DNA from: Hoeflea sp. 108
GTDB lineage: Bacteria; Pseudomonadota; Alphaproteobacteria; Rhizobiales; Rhizobiaceae
Length of the DNA stretch: 64,000 nucleotides
Assembly (NCBI RefSeq): GCF_000372965.1
Contig: NZ_KB890024.1
Location: 620,001-684,000, forward strand
Reading direction: 5' to 3'
Shown here piece by piece: positions 1-9,687 of the stretch (within the stretch, counting starts at the first letter, position 1; every line of letters begins with the position of its first letter). The translations under genes and the position numbers were made by a program. Below the pieces are notes generated by a model. The model did no database searches. It was not told the origin of the DNA and saw only the letters and a program-made list of their open reading frames with translations.

Positions 1-2
1 TC

Positions 3-290
3 ATCCTGGACGAGGCGCAGAACACCACCTCAATGCAGATGAAGATGTTCCTGACGCGACTCGGCGAGAACTCGCGCATGATCATCACCGGCGACCCGAC
101 TCAGATCGACCTGCCGCCCAACACCAAGTCGGGCCTGGTCGAGGCGCTGCGCATTCTCGATGGAATTCCGGGTGCCGTGACGGTGCGCTTCAACGACACC
201 GACGTCGTCCGCCACCCGCTTGTCGCCGAAATCGTCAGGGCCTACGACCGTGACGGCAAGATGGCACGCGGCCTTGCCAGCGAAGACTGA
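3..290 (+). CDS. phoH: PhoH-like ATPase, C-terminal part (cut by window edge)
   Basis: Only the last 95 codons are inside the window; the 5' part lies upstream. The visible protein opens with the Walker B segment ILDEAQN and continues with MIITGDPTQIDLP, the GDPxQ signature that closes the nucleotide site of PhoH/RNA-helicase-like ATPases. PhoH proteins are cytoplasmic P-loop ATPases linked to RNA metabolism; the exact substrate is not settled. The next gene, ybeY, begins 9 nt after the stop, and phoH-ybeY-corC-lnt is a conserved proteobacterial order, which supports the call. The C-terminus (GLASED) looks natural. Confidence 0.88.
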   Translation: MLDEAQNTTSMQMKMFLTRLGENSRMIITGDPTQIDLPPNTKSGLVEALRILDGIPGAVTVRFNDTDVVRHPLVAEIVRAYDRDGKMARGLASED

Positions 291-299
291 CAGGCTGCC

Positions 300-809
300 A
301 TGACCCCGGACAAGCAAACGCCGGTCGCGGCCGGCGTCGATCTGGATATCGACGTGATGGTCGAGGCTGGCGGCTGGGCCGACGAGGCGGCGCTGCGCGC
401 GCTGGTCGAGCGGGCCGTGCCGGCAGCATTTGCCGAGGCTGAGGTCGAGGGCGGCGAAGGTGTCGAGCTCAGCCTCGTCTTCACCGATGACGAGGCGATC
501 CAGAAGCTCAACGCCGAATGGCGCGACAAGGACAAGCCGACAAACGTGCTGTCGTTCCCGGCGTTTCCCGTCGAGCCAGGCGATCCGTTGCCGCCGATGC
601 TGGGCGATATCGTCCTTGCCTACGAGACAGTCGTGCGCGAGGCTGAGCTTGAGCAAAAGCCGCTCGAAAACCACATCACCCACCTCATTATCCACGGACT
701 CCTGCATCTTTTGGGGTATGATCACGAGACCGATGACGAAGCGGAAGAGATGGAAGCGCTGGAGCGGCGGGCGCTCGCGAGGCTTGCCATTCCCGATCCC
801 TACGCGTAA
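300..809 (+). CDS. ybeY: Endoribonuclease YbeY
   Basis: Encodes 169 residues. YbeY is a zinc-dependent single-strand endoribonuclease acting in 16S rRNA 3'-end maturation and 70S ribosome quality control. The diagnostic metal-binding motif H-x3-H-x5-H is present at residues 132-142 (HGLLHLLGYDH), preceded by the family segment TNVLSFP. The ATG at 300 is 9 nt after phoH and the gene is 27 nt upstream of the CorC-like gene, so the three are probably co-transcribed. Length is typical of alphaproteobacterial YbeY (E. coli 155). Confidence 0.97.
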   Translation: MTPDKQTPVAAGVDLDIDVMVEAGGWADEAALRALVERAVPAAFAEAEVEGGEGVELSLVFTDDEAIQKLNAEWRDKDKPTNVLSFPAFPVEPGDPLPPMLGDIVLAYETVVREAELEQKPLENHITHLIIHGLLHLLGYDHETDDEAEEMEALERRALARLAIPDPYA

Positions 810-836
810 CAGGGACGGACAATCGACCGGAAGAAG

Positions 837-1907
837 ATGAACGAGAAGCAAGAGACTGCCGCCACTCCCGAGCCGGGACCTGCGGCCAAGGCCTCCGACC
901 AGGCCGAAGACGAGCCTAGTACGACCGCGGCGTCGACCGCGGCGCATGACATCCAGGCCGAGCGGCCGTCCTTCATCGAGCGGCTGAGCCGATTTTTCAG
1001 GCAGCGCAGCAACGGCAGCAACATCCGCGAGGAAATCGCCGATGCGCTGGCCGAGACAGGCAGCGACGCCGATTCCTTCTCGCCCGGCGAAAGGGCGATG
1101 CTCAACAACATCCTGAGGTTGCGCGAAGTCCGCGTCGAGGACGTCATGGTCCCACGCGCCGACATCGAGGCGATCGAGCTCGGCACCACGCTGGGCGAAC
1201 TGCTGGGCCTTGTCGAGCAGTCGGGACATTCGCGCATGCCGGTCTATGTCGAGACGCTCGACGATCCCAGAGGCATGGTCCATATCCGCGACGTACTGGC
1301 CCACATTACCCGTGGCGCTCGCGTCAAGAAAGGCAGGTCGCGCAAGGCGCAATCCGCCGACGCACCGCTCGACCTTGCCCAAGTCGACCTCAACCGCACG
1401 ATCGGTGAACTCAACCTCATCCGCACCGTTCTGTTCGTGCCGCCGTCGATGCTCGCATCCGACCTGATGCAGCGCATGCAGGCGACACGCACCCAGATGG
1501 CGCTGGTCATCGACGAATATGGCGGTACCGACGGCCTGGTTTCGCTCGAGGACATCGTCGAGATGGTCGTCGGCGACATCGAGGACGAGCACGACGACGA
1601 CGAACCGATGATCACCCAGGCTGGAGACGGCGTTTATGTCGTCGACGGCAAGGCCGAGATCGAGGAAGTTGCCAAGGTCCTCGGCGAGGAGTTCTCGCCG
1701 GGCGAGCATGCCGAATATGTCGACACCATTGGCGGCCTGATCTTCAACGCGCTCGGCCGCGTGCCGTCGCGCGGCGAGGTGGTGCAGGCGATCCCCGGTT
1801 TCGAGTTCCACGTGCTCGATGCCGACCCGCGCCGCGTCAAGCGCGTCCGCATCGTCCACAGCCTCAAGAGCGAGCGCCGCCGTCGCGCCAAGGCTGAACA
1901 GGCGTGA
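837..1907 (+). CDS. corC: CorC/HlyC-type CBS-domain protein (hemolysin family)
   Basis: Encodes 356 residues. The first ~45 residues are a low-complexity Ala/Glu/Pro tail. A pair of CBS domains follows: the first starts near residue 100 with VEDVMVPRADI, the second near 195-245 and ends in YGGTDGLVSLEDIVEMVVG. A CorC_HlyC transporter-associated domain fills residues ~260-345. There is no membrane-spanning DUF21/CNNM domain, so this is a soluble protein like E. coli YbeX/CorC, proposed to act in magnesium/cobalt efflux or ribosome-related stress. Position between ybeY and lnt is the conserved one. The historical name hemolysin C (tlyC) should not be taken as evidence of haemolysis. Confidence 0.93.
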   Translation: MNEKQETAATPEPGPAAKASDQAEDEPSTTAASTAAHDIQAERPSFIERLSRFFRQRSNGSNIREEIADALAETGSDADSFSPGERAMLNNILRLREVRVEDVMVPRADIEAIELGTTLGELLGLVEQSGHSRMPVYVETLDDPRGMVHIRDVLAHITRGARVKKGRSRKAQSADAPLDLAQVDLNRTIGELNLIRTVLFVPPSMLASDLMQRMQATRTQMALVIDEYGGTDGLVSLEDIVEMVVGDIEDEHDDDEPMITQAGDGVYVVDGKAEIEEVAKVLGEEFSPGEHAEYVDTIGGLIFNALGRVPSRGEVVQAIPGFEFHVLDADPRRVKRVRIVHSLKSERRRRAKAEQA

Positions 1908-2094
1908 GCCGGGCCTGCGCTCGCGCGTCGGCCCGGATTTCCGGGCCGATATCTGCCAGCACGAAGCGCAATTTGAATGATCCGGAGCGGCCTTTGAGCG
2001 GCCGGTCGGATGACCGGCGCTCTGGCCTGCCATTTGGTGCCGCCGCGCGGCCCTGCTACACCTTCGATCCGTGATTCTGGGGCGAGGGGAGCGG

Positions 2095-3681
2095 ATGGAG
2101 CGTCTTGCCGGGCGGATTATCCTGCTGTGGGGATGGAAGCGGGCGCTGCTTGCTTTTGTCGCCGGCGCCATCGCTGTTCTGGCACAGGCGCCCTATGATT
2201 TCTTCGCCGCCGGATTTGTCTCCTTTCCTGTCCTGGTCTGGCTGCTCGATGGCGCTGTTGCCGATCGTCCTGCCGGCTTTCTGCGCAGATTGAAGCCGGC
2301 CTTCGCCACCGGCTGGTGGTTCGGTTTCGGCTATTTCCTCGCAGGGCTCTGGTGGATCGGCGGGGCGCTGCTGGTCGAGGCCGACAGTTTTGCCTGGGCG
2401 CTGCCTTTCGCCGTCGTCGGCATTCCGCTGATCCTGTCGTTCTTTTATGGCTTTGCCGCAGCCCTTGCCCGGCTGTTGTGGAGCGACGGCATCGGCCGCA
2501 TCTTCGCGCTCGCCCTGGCCTTCGGACTGACCGAATGGTTGCGCACCTTCCTGTTCACCGGCTTTCCCTGGAACCCCATCGGTTTCGCCATGATGCCGAT
2601 GCCGCTGTTCATGCAGAGCGTCACTGTTGTCGGCGTCGTGGGTATGAACGTGCTGGCGGTGTTTGTCTTTGCAGTGCCGGCACTTCTGGCCGACCGGCGA
2701 AACCTCAGGCTGGGCGCAGCGCTTGCAGTGATCCTGGTCGCCGCCCATGCGGGCTTCGGCTATTACAGGCTGTCGCGGCCAGCGCCGCCGGCGGACAGGA
2801 CCATCAATGTCCGTGTTGTCCAACCCAATATCGACCTCAGCGAGAAGTGGGATGGACGCGTCCGCGACCGCATCTTCGCCACCATGCTGGAACTGTCGCG
2901 GGAAACGCCCAAGCCGGGCGCGAAGAAGCCGGACCTGATCGTCTGGCCCGAGACCTCGGTGCCATTCCTGTTCACCGAAAGGCCAGATGCGCTCGTCGCC
3001 CTCGGCGAAGTGCTCGATGACGGCCAGATGTTGATGGCGGGTGTGGTGCGCGAGGAGGGCGGCAGCGGCTCCGATCCGCTCTATTACAACTCCGTCGTTT
3101 CCATCAACGACAAGGGCGAAATCGTCGATGCCATCGACAAGGTGCATCTCGTGCCGTTCGGCGAATACATCCCCTTCGCCGACCTGATGGCACGCGTAGG
3201 GCTTACCCAGCTCGTCGCCGGGCCGATGAATTTTGCCGCCGGCGCCAACCGCCATCCGCTGGCTTTGCCCGGCGGGCTCAAGGCCACAGCCTTTATTTGC
3301 TACGAAATCATTTTTCCCGGCATGGTGGCAGTTGACGCAGCGTCAAGTCAGATTATGGTAAATGTCACGAACGACGCGTGGTTTGGCGATACGCCGGGAC
3401 CGTACCAGCATTTCCGGCAGTCGCAGATCAGGGCGGTCGAGAATGGAATGCCGGTCCTGCGCGCGGCCAACACGGGAATTTCCGGCATAATCGACCCAAG
3501 CGGGCGAGTTGTGGATGCACTTGCGATGAATGTTCGCGGCACCATCGATTTCTCGCTTCCGGTGGCCAACTCCGCCGCCGCCTTGATGCCGCTTTCGCGC
3601 GTTAACGGTTTCCTGATCATGTTCTTTGTTGCCGTTGCGGCAAGTGGCTTGAAGCTCAGACAGAGGCTCAGGGCGAATTGA
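2095..3681 (+). CDS. lnt: Apolipoprotein N-acyltransferase
   Basis: Encodes 528 residues from the ATG at 2095, chosen because GAGGGG lies just upstream; an in-frame GTG at 2071 would add 8 residues. Lnt transfers the third acyl chain from phospholipid to the N-terminal cysteine of lipoproteins in the inner membrane. The N-terminal half holds about six to seven hydrophobic segments. The C-terminal half is a nitrilase-fold domain with the catalytic triad visible as Glu286 (WPETSVPF), Lys349 (DKVHLVPFGEY) and Cys402 (FICYEII), matching E267-K335-C387 of E. coli. A final hydrophobic segment near the C-terminus matches the family. Follows corC after 187 nt. Confidence 0.96.
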   Translation: MERLAGRIILLWGWKRALLAFVAGAIAVLAQAPYDFFAAGFVSFPVLVWLLDGAVADRPAGFLRRLKPAFATGWWFGFGYFLAGLWWIGGALLVEADSFAWALPFAVVGIPLILSFFYGFAAALARLLWSDGIGRIFALALAFGLTEWLRTFLFTGFPWNPIGFAMMPMPLFMQSVTVVGVVGMNVLAVFVFAVPALLADRRNLRLGAALAVILVAAHAGFGYYRLSRPAPPADRTINVRVVQPNIDLSEKWDGRVRDRIFATMLELSRETPKPGAKKPDLIVWPETSVPFLFTERPDALVALGEVLDDGQMLMAGVVREEGGSGSDPLYYNSVVSINDKGEIVDAIDKVHLVPFGEYIPFADLMARVGLTQLVAGPMNFAAGANRHPLALPGGLKATAFICYEIIFPGMVAVDAASSQIMVNVTNDAWFGDTPGPYQHFRQSQIRAVENGMPVLRAANTGISGIIDPSGRVVDALAMNVRGTIDFSLPVANSAAALMPLSRVNGFLIMFFVAVAASGLKLRQRLRAN

Positions 3682-3820
3682 CACTGCGGTTGTTAGAAAC
3701 TCATATGCTGCCGCGCGGCTCAAAGGTCGTGCCAAATGGCGTTTCTGTCCGAGCGCCATAGACTGCCCTAACGGGCTGACTGCCCAATAATAAGCTGGAA
3801 GAATCCGGCGAGGAAAGACA

Positions 3821-4237
3821 GTGGAAAAAGAAAACAAGAAGAAACCAAATCCGACCGACGTACACGTCGGCGGTAGAATTCGCCTGCGACGCAACATGTT
3901 GGGAATGAGCCAGGAGAAGCTCGGAGAAAGTCTGGGAATTACCTTTCAGCAGATCCAAAAATACGAAAAAGGCACAAACCGAGTCGGAGCGAGTCGCCTT
4001 CAGGCCATCGCCTCGATCCTCAGCGTTTCGGTCTCCTTCTTCTTCGAGGACGCACCGGGACAGGAAGGCGAGCACAAAGGGCTCGCGGAAGACGCCTCCG
4101 CAAACTTCGTGGTCGACTTTTTGTCGAGCGCCGAAGGCCTGCAGCTCAACCGCGCCTTTGCCCGCATTTCCAACCCGAAAGTGCGACGCAAGGTCATCGA
4201 GCTGGCTAAGGTTCTGGCCGACGACGAAGACCAATAA
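3821..4237 (+). CDS. XRE-family helix-turn-helix transcriptional regulator
   Basis: Encodes 138 residues from a GTG at 3821 preceded by GCGAGGAAAG. An HTH_XRE (Cro/C1-type) domain spans roughly residues 17-72: RIRLRRNMLGMSQEKLGESLGITFQQIQKYEKG is its helix 1 to recognition-helix region. A short C-terminal part (residues ~75-138) has no domain I recognise. The gene lies alone between lnt and metK. A strong hairpin follows its stop, so it is probably monocistronic. The inverted repeat flanking the metK promoter makes metK a reasonable guess as a target, but nothing in the sequence proves it. Confidence 0.92.
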   Translation: MEKENKKKPNPTDVHVGGRIRLRRNMLGMSQEKLGESLGITFQQIQKYEKGTNRVGASRLQAIASILSVSVSFFFEDAPGQEGEHKGLAEDASANFVVDFLSSAEGLQLNRAFARISNPKVRRKVIELAKVLADDEDQ

Positions 4238-4242
4238 CCAGC

Positions 4243-4273
4243 TGCGACGGCGATGCGCCGTCGCAACGCCTTT
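4243..4273 (+). terminator. Hairpin after XRE gene, probable terminator
   Basis: A perfect 10-bp stem (TGCGACGGCG at 4243-4252 with CGCCGTCGCA at 4256-4265, loop ATG) starts 6 nt after the stop of the XRE gene. The downstream run is weak (ACGCCTTTCC), so it may be an intrinsic terminator of low efficiency or a 3'-end stabiliser. Confidence 0.6.
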
Positions 4274-4299
4274 CCAATATCCTGCATTACGTGGCGAAA

Positions 4300-4335
4300 A
4301 GCCTGCTTGACGAGTTCCGGCAGGCTTCGCTAACA
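4300..4335 (+). promoter_or_regulatory. Candidate metK promoter with overlapping inverted repeat
   Basis: CTTGAC (4306-4311), an 18-nt spacer and CTAACA (4330-4335) resemble the alphaproteobacterial sigma-70 promoter CTTGAC-N17-CTATAT. Transcription would start near 4342, about 50 nt before the metK GTG. An inverted repeat AGCCTGC (4300-4306) / GCAGGCT (4320-4326) brackets the -35 box and the spacer, the position expected of a repressor operator. Confidence 0.45.
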
Positions 4336-4391
4336 CATGCCGCGCCAAATGATCGGCATCGCGCCGGTCGCTTTTCAAGAGGGGACATCCC

Positions 4392-5675
<1,284 letters not shown>

Positions 5676-5691
5676 GGCGACCGTCGTAGTC

Positions 5692-6393
5692 ATGGAACAG
5701 GAACCGCGCCGCAGCCGCATGAGCGAAGCCTTTTTCGGGCGGCGGCGCGGTAAACCTGTCCGTCCGCATCAGGCCGTCGCCCTTGAAAAGGGCCTCGCCC
5801 GCTTCGGCATCGATCTCGCCGCACCTGCACCCGCCGACCTGCGCACCCTGTTTGAGGCGCCGGTGTCGCATGTGCGGCTCGAAATCGGCTTTGGCGGTGG
5901 CGAGCATCTTCGCCACATCGCCGCCAACAATCCCGATGCCGGCTTCATCGGCGTCGAGCCCTTCGTCAACGGCATGGCCAAGATGATGACGGTGCTCGAC
6001 GAGACGCCGCAGCTCAACATCCGCCTCTATGACGACGACGCCACGCAGCTGCTCGACTGGCTGCCGGAGGCGTCGCTCGACGGCATCGACCTGTTTTATC
6101 CCGACCCGTGGCGGAAGAAGAAGCATTGGAAGCGCCGCTTCGTCAGCCCGGTCAATCTCGACCGCTTTGCACGGGTGCTGAAGGTTGGTGCGAAGTTCCG
6201 CTTCGCTTCCGACATCGATACCTATGTCAACTGGACACTGCTGCATTGCCGGGCGCATGGCGCGTTCGACTGGCAGGCGGCCGACGCGAGCGACTGGCAC
6301 ACGCCCTACGAAGGCTGGACCCGCACGCGCTACGAGGCCAAGGCCATCCGTGAGAACCGCACGCCGGCCTATCTGACATTCGTCAAGGCTTAG
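5692..6393 (+). CDS. trmB: tRNA (guanine-N7-)-methyltransferase
   Basis: Encodes 233 residues from the ATG at 5692. An in-frame ATG at 5659 would overlap metK by 17 nt and add 11 residues; one at 5719 would shorten it. TrmB methylates G46 in the tRNA variable loop. Visible features: FFGRRRGKPVRPHQ basic N-terminus, SAM-binding motif LEIGFGGGEHL near residue 64, IDLFYPDPWRKKKHWKRRF (the highly conserved TrmB motif), and WTRTRYEAKAIRENR near the C-terminus. It sits 16 nt after metK, so SAM synthesis and tRNA methylation are probably co-transcribed. Confidence 0.94.
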   Translation: MEQEPRRSRMSEAFFGRRRGKPVRPHQAVALEKGLARFGIDLAAPAPADLRTLFEAPVSHVRLEIGFGGGEHLRHIAANNPDAGFIGVEPFVNGMAKMMTVLDETPQLNIRLYDDDATQLLDWLPEASLDGIDLFYPDPWRKKKHWKRRFVSPVNLDRFARVLKVGAKFRFASDIDTYVNWTLLHCRAHGAFDWQAADASDWHTPYEGWTRTRYEAKAIRENRTPAYLTFVKA

Positions 6394-6409
6394 GGTAGGC
6401 GCGATCCCA

Positions 6410-6426
6410 TCTCCCCTTGAGGGAGA
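6410..6426. terminator. Short hairpin between convergent trmB and tctE
   Basis: TCTCCC (6410-6415) and GGGAGA (6421-6426) form a 6-bp stem around CTTGA, between two convergent genes. The sequence is also close to the short CTCCCC.../GGGGAG palindromes repeated in rhizobial genomes (compare 58751-58871). No clear U-run. Confidence 0.35.
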
Positions 6427-6443
6427 AGGGGCTGTGCGCATCC

Positions 6444-7832
6444 TCAGCCCTCGACCCCTGTAAACACCACCCGCACCCTCAGTCCGCGTCCCTCGGTGCG
6501 GGCGGCGAGTTCCAGCCGGCCGCCGAATAGCGAGGCGATTTCCTCGACGATGGGAAGGCCGAGGCCAGCTCCCGGCTGGTCTCCCAGACGGCCGCGGACG
6601 AAACGCTGACGCACGGTCTCGAGCTCGGCCGCGGGGATGCCGGGGCCGGTGTCCTCGACCTCGAGCACCACGTCGTCGCCGTCGCGCAATACCTTGACCG
6701 TAGCCTCGGCGCCCGAGCCGGCATAAGCGAGCGCGTTCTCGATCAGGTTGCGGATCATCTCACTGAGCAGCATGGGCTCGCCGCGCACATAGAGCGCCTC
6801 TTCGCCCTCGAAACCGAGGTCGATGCCGGCGGCATGCGCGTGGGTGACGCGATCGGCGGTGAGCGTCTGGGCAAGGTCGGTGAGGTCGACCGCACCGAGG
6901 CTTTTAAGACGTTCGGAGGCTGCCTGGTCGACCTTGGCGAGCAGCAAAAGCTGGGCGATGACGCGCTCGGCATGGGCCACTGCCTCGTCGCCGATGCGGG
7001 CGGCGCGGCGGGCCTCCTCCAGCGAATGCGCGCGCGAGGCAAGTGCGAGCTGGGTGCGCATGATGGTAAGCGGCGTGCGCAGCTGGTGGCTGGCATTGCC
7101 GGTGAAATGGCGCATGGCGCCGAGCGCGGAGCCAAGCCGGCCCATGAAGGAATTGACGGTGTCGACCAGCCCCCGCACTTCCTTGGGCACCGACTGCTCG
7201 ATCGGGTGAAGGTCGTCTGGGTTGCGCTCGGCGATGGCATCGCGCAGCCGATAGAGCGGACGCAGCGAGAAGGTGACGGCGAACCAGACGATGGCCGCGG
7301 CACTGCCGATCAGGATCGCGAGCCTCAGCGCCGAGCGCAGCAGGATGGTTTGCGCCAGTTGGGTGCGCGCTATGGTCGTCTCAGCCACGGTGACGACGAA
7401 GGGAATCGAGGTCGCGCCTGTCGAGGCGGCGCGGGAGAGCGAGGTAAGCCGGATCGGTTCGCCGCGGAAGCTCGAATCCGAATAGCCGCTTTCTTCCGGA
7501 TGCAGGCCGTCGATGACCGGCAGGGCCTGGTAGCCAGTGATGAAGCCTTCGGGTCCGTCGACGCGGTAGAACACGCGATCCTGGGCCGCCGACGTCAGCA
7601 TCTCCAGCGCGACATAGGGGATGTCGACTTCGAGCGAACCGTTCTCGGCCACCACGACGCGTTCGGCGATCGCAAGCGCGGAACCGGCCAGCACGCGGTC
7701 GGAGACGGCATTCGCAGTGTCGACCGCCTCGTTATAGGTGTCGGCCAGCGCGATCAGGCCGAGCGCTACCAACGGCACCAGGAGCCAGAGCAGCAGCCGG
7801 CGGCGCAGCGAATAGGTCTTGGTCCTGATCAT
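6444..7832 (-). CDS. tctE: Sensor histidine kinase, TctE type
   Basis: Encodes 462 residues. Two membrane segments (about residues 12-34 and 160-182) enclose a periplasmic sensor region. A HAMP-like linker, the dimerisation domain with phospho-acceptor His249 (GNASHQLRTPLTIMRTQLA) and an HATPase domain follow, with the N box around LIENALAYAGSG and the G boxes DTGPGIP and GAGLGLPIVEEIA. Its start overlaps the stop of the response-regulator gene by 1 nt (TGATG), so the two are translationally coupled. The tctCBA transport genes just beyond support a role in sensing tricarboxylates such as citrate; the true ligand is not readable from sequence. Confidence 0.88.
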   Translation of the reverse strand: MIRTKTYSLRRRLLLWLLVPLVALGLIALADTYNEAVDTANAVSDRVLAGSALAIAERVVVAENGSLEVDIPYVALEMLTSAAQDRVFYRVDGPEGFITGYQALPVIDGLHPEESGYSDSSFRGEPIRLTSLSRAASTGATSIPFVVTVAETTIARTQLAQTILLRSALRLAILIGSAAAIVWFAVTFSLRPLYRLRDAIAERNPDDLHPIEQSVPKEVRGLVDTVNSFMGRLGSALGAMRHFTGNASHQLRTPLTIMRTQLALASRAHSLEEARRAARIGDEAVAHAERVIAQLLLLAKVDQAASERLKSLGAVDLTDLAQTLTADRVTHAHAAGIDLGFEGEEALYVRGEPMLLSEMIRNLIENALAYAGSGAEATVKVLRDGDDVVLEVEDTGPGIPAAELETVRQRFVRGRLGDQPGAGLGLPIVEEIASLFGGRLELAARTEGRGLRVRVVFTGVEG

Positions 7833-8506
7833 CAGGGGCTGGGCAGCTTTTCGAGATAGTAGCCGATGCCGCGCGCCGTGCGCACCGTGAGCCCATAGGG
7901 CGCGAGCCGTTTGCGCAGGCGGCTGACATATTGCTCGATGGCGTTGGCGCTCAAATCCTCGTCGAAGCCGGCGAGCGATTCGATGATCGCCTGCTTGGCG
8001 ACGACCTTGCCGGCGCGCATGAACAGCGTTTCGAGCAGCGCCAGTTCGCGCGCCGGGATGTCGATTGCCGCCCCACGTGACGAGAAGCTGCGCGTGTTGA
8101 GGTCGAGCTGGACCTCGCCAAAGCTGACCGTGGCGGCCTTGAGGCCGGCGCGGCGGCGCAACAGAGTGCGCACCCGCGCTTCCAGTTCGCCGACGTCGAA
8201 CGGCTTTACCATGTAGTCGTCGGCACCGAGGTCGAGGCCCTTGACCCGTTCGTCGAGCGAGTGGCGCGCCGACAGGATCAGCACGGCGGCGTCATGCTGG
8301 CGGCCGCGCATGGTGCGCAAGACGTCGAGGCCGTCCATCTCCGGCAGGTTGAGGTCAAGTATGACGAGGTCGAAACGCTCGGTGGCGAGAACGGCGACCG
8401 CCGAGGCGCCGTCGCCGACCACGTCGACGGCGTAGCCGCTGCCCTTGAGCACCGCCGCCAGCCCGCCGGCCAGCGTGGCATTGTCCTCGACCACCAGAAT
8501 GCGCAC
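7832..8506 (-). CDS. tctD: Response regulator, OmpR family, TctD type
   Basis: Encodes 224 residues. A receiver domain covers residues 1-~115, with the acidic pair near residues 7-8 (VVEDN), phospho-acceptor Asp51 (VILDLNLPEMDGL) and Lys near 101 (YMVKPFDVGEL). A winged-helix OmpR/PhoB DNA-binding domain ends in VSRLRKRLAPYGLTVRTARGIGYYLEK. It precedes tctE with a 1-nt overlap and is divergent from the binding-protein gene at 8623, so the 116-nt gap between them probably holds both promoters. Its probable targets are the divergent binding protein and tctCBA. Confidence 0.9.
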   Translation of the reverse strand: MRILVVEDNATLAGGLAAVLKGSGYAVDVVGDGASAVAVLATERFDLVILDLNLPEMDGLDVLRTMRGRQHDAAVLILSARHSLDERVKGLDLGADDYMVKPFDVGELEARVRTLLRRRAGLKAATVSFGEVQLDLNTRSFSSRGAAIDIPARELALLETLFMRAGKVVAKQAIIESLAGFDEDLSANAIEQYVSRLRKRLAPYGLTVRTARGIGYYLEKLPSP

Positions 8507-8622
8507 CGAATTCTCCCTGCCGCTCCTTTACCGACGATGCCCACTTGATGGGCAAAGGTCCAGCCTGCTGATGACGCTTCGCCGTTGTGCCCAGCGCGCT
8601 ACTGTTGCATGGTCGCGCCATC

Positions 8623-9687
8623 ATGCGCCTTGCCGTCCTCATCGCCTTCATTTGTCTCGCATCGCCCGCACTTGCCGAGGTGACCGTCTTTCCGGCGCTC
8701 AACGGCGACACGCAGGCGCGTACGCTGATTGTCTATTCGTCGCTCGACGCACCGTTGGCGAAGCCGATGATCGACGGCTTCCAGAAGGCCAACCCAGATG
8801 TCGCCGTGCGCTACGAGGATCTTCTGACGACCGAGATTTACGACCGCGTCGTTGCCGAGACCGACGAGGGCAGGGGCACCGCCGACATCGCCTTTTCGTC
8901 GGCGATGGACCTGCAGGTCAAGCTTGCCAATGATGGCTATGCCCAGGAAAGCCGCCTGCCGCTGTCGGATCTGTGGCCGCGCTGGGCCAACTGGCGCGAC
9001 ACCGCTTATGCGCTGACCTTCGAGCCGGCGGTCTTCGTCTACCACAAGCCGAGCTTCAGGGATTCGCCGCCACCGGCGACGCGTGGCCAGCTGGTCGATT
9101 TCCTCAGGGCGCAGGGCGACAGGGTCTATGGCCGCATCGCCACCTACGATATCGAGCGCTCGGGCGTCGGCTTCATGTTCATGGCGCGCGACCAGGAGCA
9201 ATATCCCGACATCTGGTCGGTCATCCGTACCATGGGTGCAGCCGGCGTGAAGCTTTATTCGACCAGCGGCGCGATCCTCGAGCGCATCGCCGATGGCCGC
9301 TTCGTGCTCGGCTACAACATCCTGGGCTCCTACGCCGCCGACTGGGCGGCGCGCGATCCCAATGTCGGCATCGTATTGCCCAAGGACTATACGGTGGTGA
9401 TGTCGCGCATCGGGCTTGTACCCGCCGCCGCGCGCTCACCCGACCTCGGCCGCCGCTATCTCGAATATTTCATGTCGGCCGAGGGCCAGACGGTTCTGGC
9501 ACGACAGCTGCATATCGCTGCAGTCAACCCGGAGGTGTCGGGGGAGAACACCGCCAACCGCATGCAGGAGGTGCTGGGCGGGCAATTGCGGCCGGTGCCC
9601 GTCAGTCCGGGTCTGATGGTCTATCTCGACCAGGTCAAGCGCTCGCGCGTCATCGAGCGCTGGAACGAGGCGCTGCGCAGCCCCTGA
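8623..9687 (+). CDS. Periplasmic ABC-type substrate-binding protein (iron/AfuA-like)
   Basis: Encodes 354 residues from the ATG at 8623; an in-frame GTG at 8587 gives a worse signal peptide. Residues 1-18 form a Sec signal ending in SPALA. The mature protein has the class-II periplasmic fold of Fe(III)/2-aminoethylphosphonate/spermidine binding proteins: LIVYSSLDAPLAKPMIDGF at the start and a C-terminal VILPKDYTVVMSRIGLVPAAARSPD. No permease or ATPase gene is adjacent. Sitting divergent from TctDE and upstream of tctCBA, it may be an accessory ligand-presenting protein for TctE instead of a transport component; that is inference from position. Confidence 0.86.
   Translation: MRLAVLIAFICLASPALAEVTVFPALNGDTQARTLIVYSSLDAPLAKPMIDGFQKANPDVAVRYEDLLTTEIYDRVVAETDEGRGTADIAFSSAMDLQVKLANDGYAQESRLPLSDLWPRWANWRDTAYALTFEPAVFVYHKPSFRDSPPPATRGQLVDFLRAQGDRVYGRIATYDIERSGVGFMFMARDQEQYPDIWSVIRTMGAAGVKLYSTSGAILERIADGRFVLGYNILGSYAADWAARDPNVGIVLPKDYTVVMSRIGLVPAAARSPDLGRRYLEYFMSAEGQTVLARQLHIAAVNPEVSGENTANRMQEVLGGQLRPVPVSPGLMVYLDQVKRSRVIERWNEALRSP

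Noticed and set aside
30..2171. 713-codon open frame on the minus strand across phoH-ybeY-corC
   Set aside because: It is antisense to three recognised genes and its protein is Arg/His/Asp-rich without a domain, the usual shadow of GC-rich coding DNA.
4266..4391. SAM or SAM/SAH riboswitch in front of metK
   Set aside because: The gap has two short hairpins, but I could not match the conserved cores of the SAM-II, SAM-V or SAM/SAH classes, and the hairpin overlaps the predicted promoter instead of lying in the leader.
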